Part shown: positions 1 through 8,074 of the stretch, piece by piece
Layout of the letters: each line of letters begins with the position of its first letter
How positions within the stretch are numbered: the first letter of the stretch is position 1
DNA from: [Clostridium] symbiosum
GTDB lineage: Bacteria > Bacillota > Clostridia > Lachnospirales > Lachnospiraceae
Direction of reading: 5' to 3'
DNA: 64,000 nucleotides
Assembly: GCA_021769625.1 (NCBI GenBank)
Contig: JAETSN010000014.1
Coordinates: 1-64,000 of the forward strand
Position numbers and translations under genes: made by a program
Notes under the pieces: generated by a model
Told to the model about the DNA's origin: nothing
Database searches by the model: none
The model's input: only the letters and a program-made list of their open reading frames with translations

Positions 1-117
1 AGCAGAGGTTCGACTCGCAAACGCTTCGCTTTTTGCTCGTATCGCCTCTTGAAAAGCAGAGGTTCGACTCGCAAACGCTTCGCTTTTTGCTCGTATCGCC
101 TCTTGAAAAGCAGAGGC
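1..117 (-). repeat. 54-bp tandem repeat inside the helicase gene
   Basis: Two exact 54-bp units (1-54 and 55-108) and the start of a third (109-117). Each holds a 33-bp core (12-44 and 66-98) containing gcaaacgcttcgc. The period is 18 codons, so the minus-strand helicase frame stays open and reads a repeated segment containing DTSKKRSVCES. The same core occurs in the opposite orientation at 61539-61671. The array may continue beyond base 1. Confidence 0.9.
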
Positions 118-619
118 TCTTGTATTGGCCGATTTCGGTAAGGATCTCGTCCAGCATATCTGTATTCATCTGGATGTTGTAATGGTTTCTCTGAATGATA
201 TCCCGCAGCATTTTTCTTTTATCTGCTTCGGATAGGATGCTGCCCGGCCGGCAGACGGATGTTTCTTTGAGAATCGAATAAAAGACGGCATGGAAGGTGC
301 CAAAAGTCACCGGCGGATGGGCCCCCTCACAAAGTGATAAAAACCGCTGCTGCATTTCGCCTGCGGCAGCCCTTGTGAATGTGATCACAAGGATCTCCGA
401 CGGATTTACATGATGCGTATTGATCAGATGTGCGATCCTTCTTGTCAGCACAAAGGTTTTCCCTGAGCCTGGCCCCGCCAGAACCATCATGGGACCGGCT
501 CCGTGCACGATCGCCCTTTGCTGCTCCGGATTTCCTGCTCTGTCCGATGAAACGGACAGAAAAGGATCCTGCCCCTTTCTGTCCCGCTCATCGGAAGTTT
601 GATATGTCAAACCCTGCAA
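1..619 (-). CDS. UvrD/PcrA-type DNA helicase, N-terminal part, cut by window edge
   Basis: Superfamily 1 3'-5' DNA helicase start. The minus-strand frame shows a Q-motif region (NPEQQRAIV), Walker A (LAGPGSGKT), motif Ia (LVITFTRAAAGEM) and the following GTFHAVFYSIL segment typical of UvrD/PcrA. No ATG precedes the Q motif: the only in-frame starts after the upstream stop are TTG at 619 and TTG at 610, so a TTG start just behind the gltX stop (621-623) is inferred, suggesting translational coupling with gltX. After about 167 residues the frame enters a tandem 54-bp repeat that stays open and adds 18-residue units with the sequence DTSKKRSVCES. The usual helicase sequence does not resume inside the window, so whether the product is functional, lengthened or truncated cannot be seen. 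Confidence 0.8.
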   Translation of the reverse strand, partial: MQGLTYQTSDERDRKGQDPFLSVSSDRAGNPEQQRAIVHGAGPMMVLAGPGSGKTFVLTRRIAHLINTHHVNPSEILVITFTRAAAGEMQQRFLSLCEGAHPPVTFGTFHAVFYSILKETSVCRPGSILSEADKRKMLRDIIQRNHYNIQMNTDMLDEILTEIGQYKSLCFSRGDTSKKRSVCESNLCFSRGDTSKKRSVCESNLC

Positions 620-620
620 C

Positions 621-2078
621 TTAAACCTGTTCCAAAAGCTCTATCCCCGCTCTGATCCGGGATAAAGATTCTTCCTTTCCGATGATCTCCATGATCTCCG
701 TAGCCCCTGCCGGTGTCATCTGCTTACCGGAGACCGCGGTGCGGACCGGCCAGAGTACATAGCCGTTCTTGCAGCCCTTCTTTGCCACGAAATCCATAAG
801 GGTCTGATAAAGCGCATCATTGCCGTAATCTTCCTGCTTTTCCAGGACAGGAAGGAGTTCTTTCAAAACTTCCAGCGAGGACTCCGCCGTAGTCTTCATC
901 TTTTTATGGGTATACATAGCCGCATCATATGCCGGCAGTGTCTCAAAAAAGTCAACGAGTGCCGGAATATCCGGGAATACTTCGATCCTTGTCTTCACCA
1001 TCTCCGCGATCTTCTTCAGGTCCAGCGGCTTTTTGATGGCCTCCTGCAGATAAGGCAGCGCTCTTTCATAAAAACTGTCAAAATCCATCTGCTTGATGTA
1101 TTCCCCGTTCATCCACTTCAGCTTTGTATAATCAAATACTGCCGGCGACTTGGACATATGGCGGTAATCAAAAGCTTCTGTCAGCTCTTTCAGCGTAAAG
1201 ATCTCCCTGTTATCGGAGGGGCTCCACCCGAGCAGCGCCACAAAATTCACCACAGCCTCGGTCAGGAAGCCCTGCTCGATCAGATCCTCATAGGAAGAAT
1301 GGCCGCATCGCTTTGAGAGCTTATTGTGCTCTTCATCCGTGATCAGCGGACAATGTACATACACAGGCACCTCCCAGCCGAACGCCTCGTAGAGCCTGTT
1401 ATATTTCGGCGAGGAAGAAAGGTATTCATTTCCCCTGACCACATGGGTGATCCCCATCAGATGGTCGTCCACCACATTGGCAAAATTATAGGTGGGAAAA
1501 CCGTCGGACTTGATCAGTATCATATCGTCCAGCTCTGCATTGTTCACCGCGATGTCGCCGTAGATCTCATCATGAAAAACGGTCTCCCCCTCCATCGGGT
1601 TGTTCTGCCTTATCACATAGGGCAGTCCCGCCGCAAGCTTTTCCTCCACTTCCTCCTTGCTCAGGGAAAGACAATGCTTGTCATAGACATTGATCTCTTT
1701 CCCGGCGACCGTCCTGGTCAGGCCGGCAAGCCGTTCCTTATCGCAGAAACAATAGTAAGCTTCTCCTTTTTCCACCAGCTTTTTCGCATATTCCAGGTAG
1801 ATGCCGCTCTTCTGCCGCTCACTCTGCACATAGGGACCTACGCCGCCGTCCTTGTCCGGTCCCTCGTCGTGCACAAGCCCCGTCTTTTCCAGCGTCCGGT
1901 AAATGATATCCACGGCGCCTTCCACAAGGCGCTCCTGATCGGTATCCTCAATGCGCAGGATAAAATCCCCGCCCTCATGTTTGGCGATCAGATAAGCATA
2001 TAAAGCCGTTCTCAAATTTCCTACATGCATCCGTCCGGTAGGGCTCGGCGCAAATCTGGTTCTTATCTTCATTTTCAT
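621..2078 (-). CDS. gltX: glutamyl-tRNA synthetase
   Basis: Charges tRNA-Glu with glutamate in the cytosol. The 485-residue protein has the class I signature near the N terminus ([14 protein letters not shown], a HIGH variant), the LRIEDTD segment, and a KMSKS-like NKLSKR loop near residue 250, followed by the alpha-helical anticodon-binding region. Length is normal for a bacterial GltX. The start ATG at 2078 has an aaaggag ribosome site; ATG two codons later is also possible. It lies upstream of the helicase gene on the same strand. No T-box leader is visible in the roughly 100 bp upstream. Whether it is discriminating or also charges tRNA-Gln cannot be told. Confidence 0.97.
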   Translation of the reverse strand: MKMKIRTRFAPSPTGRMHVGNLRTALYAYLIAKHEGGDFILRIEDTDQERLVEGAVDIIYRTLEKTGLVHDEGPDKDGGVGPYVQSERQKSGIYLEYAKKLVEKGEAYYCFCDKERLAGLTRTVAGKEINVYDKHCLSLSKEEVEEKLAAGLPYVIRQNNPMEGETVFHDEIYGDIAVNNAELDDMILIKSDGFPTYNFANVVDDHLMGITHVVRGNEYLSSSPKYNRLYEAFGWEVPVYVHCPLITDEEHNKLSKRCGHSSYEDLIEQGFLTEAVVNFVALLGWSPSDNREIFTLKELTEAFDYRHMSKSPAVFDYTKLKWMNGEYIKQMDFDSFYERALPYLQEAIKKPLDLKKIAEMVKTRIEVFPDIPALVDFFETLPAYDAAMYTHKKMKTTAESSLEVLKELLPVLEKQEDYGNDALYQTLMDFVAKKGCKNGYVLWPVRTAVSGKQMTPAGATEIMEIIGKEESLSRIRAGIELLEQV

Positions 2079-2186
2079 AACACTCCTTTATTTATTTTAT
2101 ATATTGCATACTGCATCTATATACTCTGTGAGCCGTTCATACAGATTAGTAAACTATATTTTACAGTTATATCACCTTCCGCATTT

Positions 2187-2510
2187 TCAGGAATATTTGC
2201 CCAAAATCTTTTTATAATTCCGCCACGCCAGATAAAAACCGACGCTGCAGTCCAGACAGATCAGGACAATCCCGAGAAAAGGCAAGATCACATACCCGAA
2301 TCCCGTCAGCAGAAAAGCGCCCGCACATTTCCCATACAATGCTGCCATTTCTTTATTATATTCAGGGATATTTTTCACTTTTTCTTTCAGTGTCTTGTCC
2401 CCGCTCCAGAAACCGATCGGATCTTTGCTCCCCTTATCATATTTTGCAATGATCAAAAACGGTATCGCACACATCAGGCAGCAGACAAAGCCGGCCATCC
2501 TCTCAACCAT
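2187..2510 (-). CDS. small integral membrane protein of unknown function
   Basis: 107-residue protein starting MVERMAGFVC at an ATG with a perfect acctcct complement (aggaggt, 2517-2523) seven bases upstream; an upstream in-frame start is rejected for that reason. It has one hydrophobic segment at the N terminus, a soluble stretch with GFWSGDKTLKEKV and EYNKEMAALYGK, and two more hydrophobic segments, then a basic end. The FWSG...YN pattern resembles small Clostridia membrane proteins of unknown function. It stands alone between gltX and the antiporter. I do not recognise a function. Confidence 0.75.
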   Translation of the reverse strand: MVERMAGFVCCLMCAIPFLIIAKYDKGSKDPIGFWSGDKTLKEKVKNIPEYNKEMAALYGKCAGAFLLTGFGYVILPFLGIVLICLDCSVGFYLAWRNYKKILGKYS

Positions 2511-2615
2511 AAACGTACCTCCTGATTTTTCTTTCGATTTTATCATCCGGTCAGCTTTTCATTTTAGCATATTATGATCGCTGTAACAAGAAGTTTAGGA
2601 AAAACAGTCTCTCAT

Positions 2616-3833
2616 TTATCCTTCGATTTCTCCGGCCCATCTGAAAGCCGATTTTGCGACAATAACGGCAATGACCTCGTTGATTATGGCCGCCGCGGCA
2701 ATCGTTCCCGATACGATGGGCGCAAGAGATGCGTCGACATCAGCCAGAGTTGAGACAGCGATACCTGTAAATACTAAGGACACACCGGAATGAGGCAATA
2801 AAGTAAATCCGAGATATTTTGTGACAGAAGGCTTTGCTTTTGTCATTTTTCCGCCCAGATGGGCGCCTCCGATCTTTCCGACAGCCCTCGAGAGAATATA
2901 GATCATTGTGAACAAACCGGCTCCAGCTATCAGGTGGTAATCCAGCGGCATGCCGAGATTTACGATGACAACAACTAAAGAAACATCCAAAACAGGCTCA
3001 TACAGTTTCAGCATGCCGGCAAGTTCTTCCTCCGGCATCATATTCGCCACAACAGCGCTGAATGCCATACCGATCAACAGGTAGTTCAGACTGAAGGAGT
3101 GAAATAAATATTTATCTGTCAACAGACCTGACAACACGGCTATACAGAGGAAAACAAGCATCAGGATCATCCTGTTCACAGGGCTTTTTGCCCTTCTGAT
3201 CAATGCCGCACCGCAGACTCCCGCTGTGATCCCTATTGCGAACGGCAGCAGGATCATCCCCGCGATCGTAAAAAAAAGGTTTGAAGAACTTCCGTTCATC
3301 CCGCTTACAAGAGATATGATCGTAAAGAAAACAGCAACGCCTATGATGTCATCCAGTGCGGCAAGCGGGATCAACGTTTTTGTAACAGGCCCGTCTGTAT
3401 GGTATTCATTGACGATCGATAACGCCGGTGCAGGCGCCGTGGCGAGTGCGATACCGCCAAAGATAACGGACAGATACACCGGGATCCCTTCGATAAAAAA
3501 TACAATGGAAAATACGGCGGACACAAACAAAAACGTGCCGATGGACTGCACAAAAGTAATACCTATGATCTGCCTGCCGGAATCCGCAATTTTCCTGAAG
3601 ATAATTTCGCGCCCGATCATTACGCCTGCAAAGCACTCAAAAAATTTGATGATGATTTTGTACCACAGTGAATCCATGATATCCAAAGTTACTATACCGG
3701 CAAGGTAAGGGCCGAATACAATACCGGCGATCAGCCAGCCCAGAATAGCCGGCAGCTTTATCCGGGATACTATTTTCCCGCAGACAAAAGCAGTACATAT
3801 CATCGCAAAAATACGAAACAATCCGATCACCAT
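2616..3833 (-). CDS. cation:proton antiporter, CPA family (Kef/Nha-like)
   Basis: 405 residues, nearly all hydrophobic, with about 12 membrane segments and no C-terminal NAD-binding domain. The CPA core motif is visible (LATAPAPALSIVNEYH followed by LAALDDIIGVAVF); the paired Asp residues suggest an electrogenic Na+/H+ or K+/H+ exchanger. The start ATG lies inside the end of the TetR gene (ATGGTGA, 7-bp overlap), so the two are translationally coupled. The TetR protein probably controls it, perhaps in response to an ion or toxic compound. The transported ion is not shown by the sequence. Confidence 0.85.
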   Translation of the reverse strand: MVIGLFRIFAMICTAFVCGKIVSRIKLPAILGWLIAGIVFGPYLAGIVTLDIMDSLWYKIIIKFFECFAGVMIGREIIFRKIADSGRQIIGITFVQSIGTFLFVSAVFSIVFFIEGIPVYLSVIFGGIALATAPAPALSIVNEYHTDGPVTKTLIPLAALDDIIGVAVFFTIISLVSGMNGSSSNLFFTIAGMILLPFAIGITAGVCGAALIRRAKSPVNRMILMLVFLCIAVLSGLLTDKYLFHSFSLNYLLIGMAFSAVVANMMPEEELAGMLKLYEPVLDVSLVVVIVNLGMPLDYHLIAGAGLFTMIYILSRAVGKIGGAHLGGKMTKAKPSVTKYLGFTLLPHSGVSLVFTGIAVSTLADVDASLAPIVSGTIAAAAIINEVIAVIVAKSAFRWAGEIEG

Positions 3834-4318
3834 AATAATTTTACCAGCCTTTCTATCACATTTTCCATAACTGTATCGTCGCAGCAGAGCTTTTCAAGCG
3901 CACCGTCCACGATGACCCGCAGGGCCGCCCTGTCCTTTTCGGATATATCTCCCTTAAAGGATGCCGCAACAGTCTCCCAGAGGGCATCCGCTTTCTCTGC
4001 TGTATAGGCGCAGATCCTCTGATTCAGCTTATATTTATTAAAAATATCACGGTGAGTCATTTTTTTAGAATCAAAATAGAGACAGAGAAGTTCTTTATGG
4101 GACTCCCCGGTATTTTTACTGATCAGTTCATCCGCCCGCTTTCCGGCATCCGAATAATAAGCCTCATACAAAGCTCTCGCAAGCGTTTCCTTGTCGGGAA
4201 AGTATTTATAAACCGTTTTTTTGGAAATCTTTAATTTACCGGCCAACAGATCAACCGAAAACTTTAATCCTTCCTTTCTTATGCCTTCAATGGAAGCCTG
4301 AATGATCTTATCTCTCAT
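3827..4318 (-). CDS. TetR/AcrR family transcriptional repressor
   Basis: 163-residue regulator from the ATG at 4318 (MRDKIIQASIEG). The N-terminal helix-turn-helix is clear (FSVDLLAGKLKISKKTVYKYFPDKETLARAL); the C-terminal ligand domain is unlike well-known members. A longer frame opening with TTG at 4351 is rejected because the gene's own -10 box covers that position. It overlaps the antiporter gene and lies divergent from tepA. A perfect palindrome (4322-4349) covers its transcription start, which suggests autorepression; the antiporter is expected to be the co-regulated target. Confidence 0.9.
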   Translation of the reverse strand: MRDKIIQASIEGIRKEGLKFSVDLLAGKLKISKKTVYKYFPDKETLARALYEAYYSDAGKRADELISKNTGESHKELLCLYFDSKKMTHRDIFNKYKLNQRICAYTAEKADALWETVAASFKGDISEKDRAALRVIVDGALEKLCCDDTVMENVIERLVKLLW

Positions 4319-4321
4319 AGC

Positions 4322-4349
4322 GGAAACAAAATATCCTTTTTTTGTTTCC
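4322..4349. promoter_or_regulatory. probable TetR operator
   Basis: Perfect 10-bp inverted repeat ggaaacaaaa (4322-4331) and ttttgtttcc (4340-4349) with an 8-bp spacer. It starts directly downstream of the -10 box and runs to just before the start codon, so bound protein would block initiation. The assignment to the TetR protein is inferred from position and symmetry. Confidence 0.7.
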
Positions 4350-4350
4350 A

Positions 4351-4379
4351 ACTATACTCATGCGATACGGATATGTCAA
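4351..4379 (-). promoter_or_regulatory. sigma-A promoter of the tetR-antiporter operon
   Basis: On the minus strand: -35 TTGACA (4374-4379), 17-bp spacer, -10 TATAGT (4351-4356). Transcription should start near 4344, at the edge of the TetR palindrome. Confidence 0.8.
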
Positions 4380-4507
4380 TAAAATAAGTGTAAATTTTCT
4401 ATGAAATAACAAATGCATAATCTTTTTTGTTTTACATACTCTAAAAGGAAATACAGACCCACATATCCAGAAGAAAATAATCTGTAAACACCGGGAGGAT
4501 CAGAAAA

Positions 4508-5257
4508 ATGAGCGACAAAAAACAAAATAACGAAAAAAAGAATCACAGAAAGAATCAGGAGGAACGCCGTATGAATGATGATAAAAACAAAAAACAGGGG
4601 GAAGAGGCCCGCGAAGAGATCAAAGAAAGTGGCCAGCTTATCTTAGACAAAAATAAAAAGAAAAACCATATACAGCTGATTACGATCATCGGGGAGATCG
4701 AAGGACACGATAACCTCGGAAGCAATTCCAAGACCACGAAATACGAACATATCCTACCGAAACTGGCGGCCGCGGAGGACGATGAAAATATTGACGGGCT
4801 GCTGTTTTTGCTGCACACCATGGGCGGCGATGTGGAAGCAGGCCTTGCCATTGCCGAGCTGATCGCCTCTATCAGCAAACCCACCGTCTCCCTTGTTTTG
4901 GGCGGTTCCCATTCCATCGGCATTCCCATCGCAGTCAGCACCGACCATTCTTTTATCGTTCCCACCGGTACCATGGTCGTGCATCCGGTGCGGATGAGCG
5001 GCACAGTGATCGGCGCACAGCAGACCTTTGACTATTTTAAACAGATGCAGGCGCGGATCAGTTGGTTTGTCTCCCACCATTCCGATATCAGCGAAGAACG
5101 CTTCGAAGAGCTGATGATGGAGACCAAAATGCTGACAAAAGATGTGGGGACCATATTGGAAGGCGCCGAGGCCGTGGAGGAAGGCATCATCGATGAAGTC
5201 GGCGGCCTCAAGGAAGCCATGGCAGAACTTCAAAAGCGGATCGAAAGACGGAAGTGA
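4508..5257 (+). CDS. tepA: ClpP-fold serine protease, TepA/YmfB family
   Basis: 249 residues. The first 55 are highly charged and disordered (Lys/Glu/Asn rich). Next comes a Clp-crotonase core: ITIIGEIEGH, the LLHTMGGDVEAG oxyanion loop, and LVLGGSHSIGIPIA, where the Ser of GGSHSIG is the expected nucleophile, followed by VVHPVRMSG supplying the His region. This matches TepA-type proteins of Firmicutes, single-domain ClpP relatives without a known ATPase partner. The start ATG has a gggagg site. It is one of the few plus-strand genes here, divergent from tetR and convergent with the next gene (10-bp gap). Its substrate is unknown. Confidence 0.88.
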   Translation: MSDKKQNNEKKNHRKNQEERRMNDDKNKKQGEEAREEIKESGQLILDKNKKKNHIQLITIIGEIEGHDNLGSNSKTTKYEHILPKLAAAEDDENIDGLLFLLHTMGGDVEAGLAIAELIASISKPTVSLVLGGSHSIGIPIAVSTDHSFIVPTGTMVVHPVRMSGTVIGAQQTFDYFKQMQARISWFVSHHSDISEERFEELMMETKMLTKDVGTILEGAEAVEEGIIDEVGGLKEAMAELQKRIERRK

Positions 5258-5267
5258 AATAATCGCA

Positions 5268-7004
5268 CTACCAATCAAAATCGTCCTCATCCGCCACATC
5301 CAGATCAAACTTCATCTTATCTTCCGCCACCTGATAGCCAAAGTCCGCCTGCGGACGGCTCTTTTTCTTCGGCACCGGGAGCGGATTAGGCAGCGGCTCG
5401 CCGGGGGCAGGTTTTTCCTGCTCCTTTTTTTCTGCGACAGATTCTACAGCAGTTTCTTTGACAGTTTTTGTGACAGAATTTACTTTTCCTTCTGCATCAG
5501 CGTTTTCCGGCATCGCTTTTTCCTTCCGCTCAGGCTTCAATCCAGCCTTCTTTTTCCGGTTCCCAATATCTTTCCTTTTCCGATTTTCGTCATCTTTCTT
5601 TTTCCCGGCTCTCTTCCGGAAATCACCGGCATCTTCCGCATGTTCAGAATCTTCCGCATCCCTGGTATCTTCTGCTCTTTCTGCGGCACCTTCCCCATCC
5701 GGTTCATCCCCGGCCCGCACCACGCTATACACGCCGAGCCCCGCCAGCATGATCCACGCAAGCGCCGTGATCATCTGCGCATCCAAAAGGAATACCGAAA
5801 AGCCGGACAGCCCGCAGACCAGAAACAAATTCAGGATAAATGCACTGCCCTGGCTTTTTTTCCACAGGAAAAACGCCGGGATCATACAGAATGCAAGGGA
5901 GATGAGCAGTATGGAGCCGCCCGTGGACACATCCGGCAGAAAAGCAAAAAACCGGGAAAGCTCCGCCTCAGATTTCATCCCCGAAACATACAGGGAATAC
6001 AGTTCGCGGAAATAAACGGCCGCCGCCGTCTTTTCCGTCTGGCATACGACCATGACAGACAGCAAAAAACCGCAGATCCCGCCGAATACCGCGGCAGAAT
6101 ACGATACCGCCGCCTGTTTTATCCTGTCTCTCCCTGCAGAAAACAAAACAGCCAGAAAAAGATATAATGAAATACCGTAAATGTCGAGATAAACCAGAAA
6201 ACCGATATAAATCCCGAGAAGAAATACGGACACGACAGACAACACACTCTGCAGACCGCCTTCCTGTTCCGCATGCCGTTCCGGCGAAAGAATTTGCGAA
6301 GAAGTTTCTTTCGAAGCGTATTTTTTGTAGAAAGCGCCTGTCAGGCCAAATCCCAACAGATAAAACGCCAGATAAAAAAGTTCCGGCGTCAGCGAAAAGA
6401 CATACTGACGGGAAACCGGCAAAAACCCAAACAAAGCCATGGAAAACACAGCCGGGATCGTGCCGGTAAACGCCTGCATGCCGACGTACAGCAGCAATAG
6501 ACAGATAAAGAACAACACGATCTGCAGCACTACCCCGGCAAAAGGCGTATTGCCAAAGACCAGAAACATCACGCGCAGCAGGCAGGTATAGAGCCATGAA
6601 GCGCCATGTACGGCAAAAGGGACACCCTCCCCGTCAGAAACCAGCGCCTGACTGTAAAAACGGCCTTCCTCCAGAGTGAGCGGCGTGTGATACACAAGAT
6701 AAAGGACAAGATACACTACCACGCCCACCAGAACCGTTACAGGCAGTATGACCGAAAGCGCCGCCTCTGTTTTTTGAGTATCTGGAATATGTCTGCCGAC
6801 CTCCGCACAGATCGTGCGAAACGCAAGAAAAACTGCCGCGGTGAGCAAAAGATAAACACATGCCCCGCAGACCACGCCGATCAGGGGAAAGCCCAGCATC
6901 TCTCCGATCCCTGCCTTTTCCAAAGTAAAAACAACAGAAAGGCAGCAAAGAGGCGCAAAAGCCGCCCACACTATATAACTGAATATACTTTTTTTCAAAT
7001 TCAT
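5268..7004 (-). CDS. polytopic membrane protein, probable glycosyltransferase partner, with charged tail
   Basis: 578 residues. Residues 1 to about 425 carry roughly 10-12 membrane segments with an extracellular loop (TPLTLEEGRFYSQALVS...GASWLYTCLLR) reminiscent of GT39/ArnT-like lipid-linked sugar transferases. The last 150 residues form a hydrophilic, Glu/Lys/Arg-rich tail ending in DEDDFDW. It follows a GtrB-type GT2 gene by 29 bp in the same direction, the usual arrangement for a polyprenyl-phosphate-sugar synthase and a membrane transferase that uses its product. The start ATG directly abuts a half copy of a dispersed repeat (7006-7024), and its ribosome site is weak. Catalytic acidic residues were not identified with confidence. 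Confidence 0.65.
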   Translation of the reverse strand: MNLKKSIFSYIVWAAFAPLCCLSVVFTLEKAGIGEMLGFPLIGVVCGACVYLLLTAAVFLAFRTICAEVGRHIPDTQKTEAALSVILPVTVLVGVVVYLVLYLVYHTPLTLEEGRFYSQALVSDGEGVPFAVHGASWLYTCLLRVMFLVFGNTPFAGVVLQIVLFFICLLLLYVGMQAFTGTIPAVFSMALFGFLPVSRQYVFSLTPELFYLAFYLLGFGLTGAFYKKYASKETSSQILSPERHAEQEGGLQSVLSVVSVFLLGIYIGFLVYLDIYGISLYLFLAVLFSAGRDRIKQAAVSYSAAVFGGICGFLLSVMVVCQTEKTAAAVYFRELYSLYVSGMKSEAELSRFFAFLPDVSTGGSILLISLAFCMIPAFFLWKKSQGSAFILNLFLVCGLSGFSVFLLDAQMITALAWIMLAGLGVYSVVRAGDEPDGEGAAERAEDTRDAEDSEHAEDAGDFRKRAGKKKDDENRKRKDIGNRKKKAGLKPERKEKAMPENADAEGKVNSVTKTVKETAVESVAEKKEQEKPAPGEPLPNPLPVPKKKSRPQADFGYQVAEDKMKFDLDVADEDDFDW

Positions 7005-7005
7005 A

Positions 7006-7024
7006 TTATTCTCGCGGCGTCCGC
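7006..7024 (-). repeat. half copy of dispersed repeat family 2
   Basis: Contains ttattctcgcggcgtccg, identical to the right arm of the full element at 37657-37709. It occupies most of the short gap between the two glycosyltransferase genes. Confidence 0.6.
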
Positions 7025-7033
7025 CGCCATTAA

Positions 7034-7987
7034 CTAATTTTCATCTTCGTATAAAAAAGTCTCTATATTGTATCTCGGCCTCTGTTTCACCTCAATATAG
7101 ATCTTGCCGATATACTGCCCGATCAGCCCGATACTGACAAGCTGCACGCCTCCCAAAAACCAGATGGACAGGATCAGGGAAGTCCAGCCCGCCGCGACAT
7201 GTCCGGTGAAATAACTCCACAGGGCATAGACAGCCGCCAGAAAGCACATACAGATGATGATAACGCCGAAGATCGTGATCAGGCTGATCGGCTTGACGCT
7301 GAAAGAACTGATCCCGTTGAAAGCCAGCGCCAGCATCTTTTTCAGCGGATATTTGGATTCTCCCGCCACCCGCTCTTTTCTCTCATAGTAGACACAATCT
7401 GTCTGATAGCCGATCAGCGGCATCATGCCGCGCAAAAACAGATTGGATTCCCTGTATTTGGAAAACTGCTCCACAGCACGTTTTGACATCAGACGGAAGT
7501 CCGCATGGTTATAGATCGTCTTAACCCCCATCGCCGCCATCATCTTATAAAAACCCTGCGCCGTAAACCGTTTAAAAAAGGAATCCGAAGAACGGTCGTT
7601 GCGGACGCCGTACACGATATCATTCCCTGCATGGAACTTATCGATCATCTCCTCGATCACGTTCACATCATCCTGCAGATCCGCATCGATAGAGACCGTC
7701 ACATCGCTGTGATCCTTCGCGGTGATCAGTCCCGCCGTCAGCGCGAACTGATGCCCCACATTGCCCGCAAGTTTTAATCCCTTTACATTGCTGTGCAGCC
7801 TGTGCTCTTCCTCGATCAGCTCCCATGTCCTGTCCTTGCTGCCATCGTCCACAAACAGCACGAAACTGTCCTCCGCGATCTTCTGCTTCTTTATCAAATC
7901 CTGCAGTACGCCCCGCAATGCTTCGGAGGAGATCTTCATCACCGCCTCCTCGTTATAACAGGGTACCACCAGCGCAAGTCTGTCCAT
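7034..7987 (-). CDS. GT2 family glycosyltransferase, GtrB/CsbB/DPM-synthase type
   Basis: 317 residues. An N-terminal GT-A domain (LVVPCYNEEAV, LFVDDGSKDRTW, VSIDADLQDD with the metal-binding Asp residues) is followed by two C-terminal membrane segments (PISLITIFGVIIICM; SLILSIWFLGGVQLVSIGLIGQYIGKIY). This is the layout of enzymes that move glucose or a similar sugar onto undecaprenyl phosphate at the inner membrane face. The start has an aaggatag site. It leads an apparent two-gene operon with the polytopic membrane gene, which would use the lipid-linked sugar to modify a wall polymer or glycolipid. Confidence 0.9.
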   Translation of the reverse strand: MDRLALVVPCYNEEAVMKISSEALRGVLQDLIKKQKIAEDSFVLFVDDGSKDRTWELIEEEHRLHSNVKGLKLAGNVGHQFALTAGLITAKDHSDVTVSIDADLQDDVNVIEEMIDKFHAGNDIVYGVRNDRSSDSFFKRFTAQGFYKMMAAMGVKTIYNHADFRLMSKRAVEQFSKYRESNLFLRGMMPLIGYQTDCVYYERKERVAGESKYPLKKMLALAFNGISSFSVKPISLITIFGVIIICMCFLAAVYALWSYFTGHVAAGWTSLILSIWFLGGVQLVSIGLIGQYIGKIYIEVKQRPRYNIETFLYEDEN

Positions 7988-8074
7988 CTTTCTATCCTTT
8001 CTGATCCTGTGATCGGTCGTCCCGGCTGATCGGTTTCACGGTTGTTCCGGGATTTTTTCGTCCGCTTTGCCGGA

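Noticed and set aside
1-117. Edge of a CRISPR array
   Set aside because: Units are adjacent 54-bp copies without unique spacers and keep a protein reading frame; no cas genes are present.
4319-4351. TTG start 11 codons upstream in tetR
   Set aside because: The -10 box (4351-4356) and the expected transcription start near 4344 leave no mRNA there.
8020-8058. Terminator-like hairpin with a T-run on the plus strand between metY and the GT2 gene
   Set aside because: No plus-strand gene ends there, and on the minus strand it lacks a T-run, so no gene can be assigned to it.
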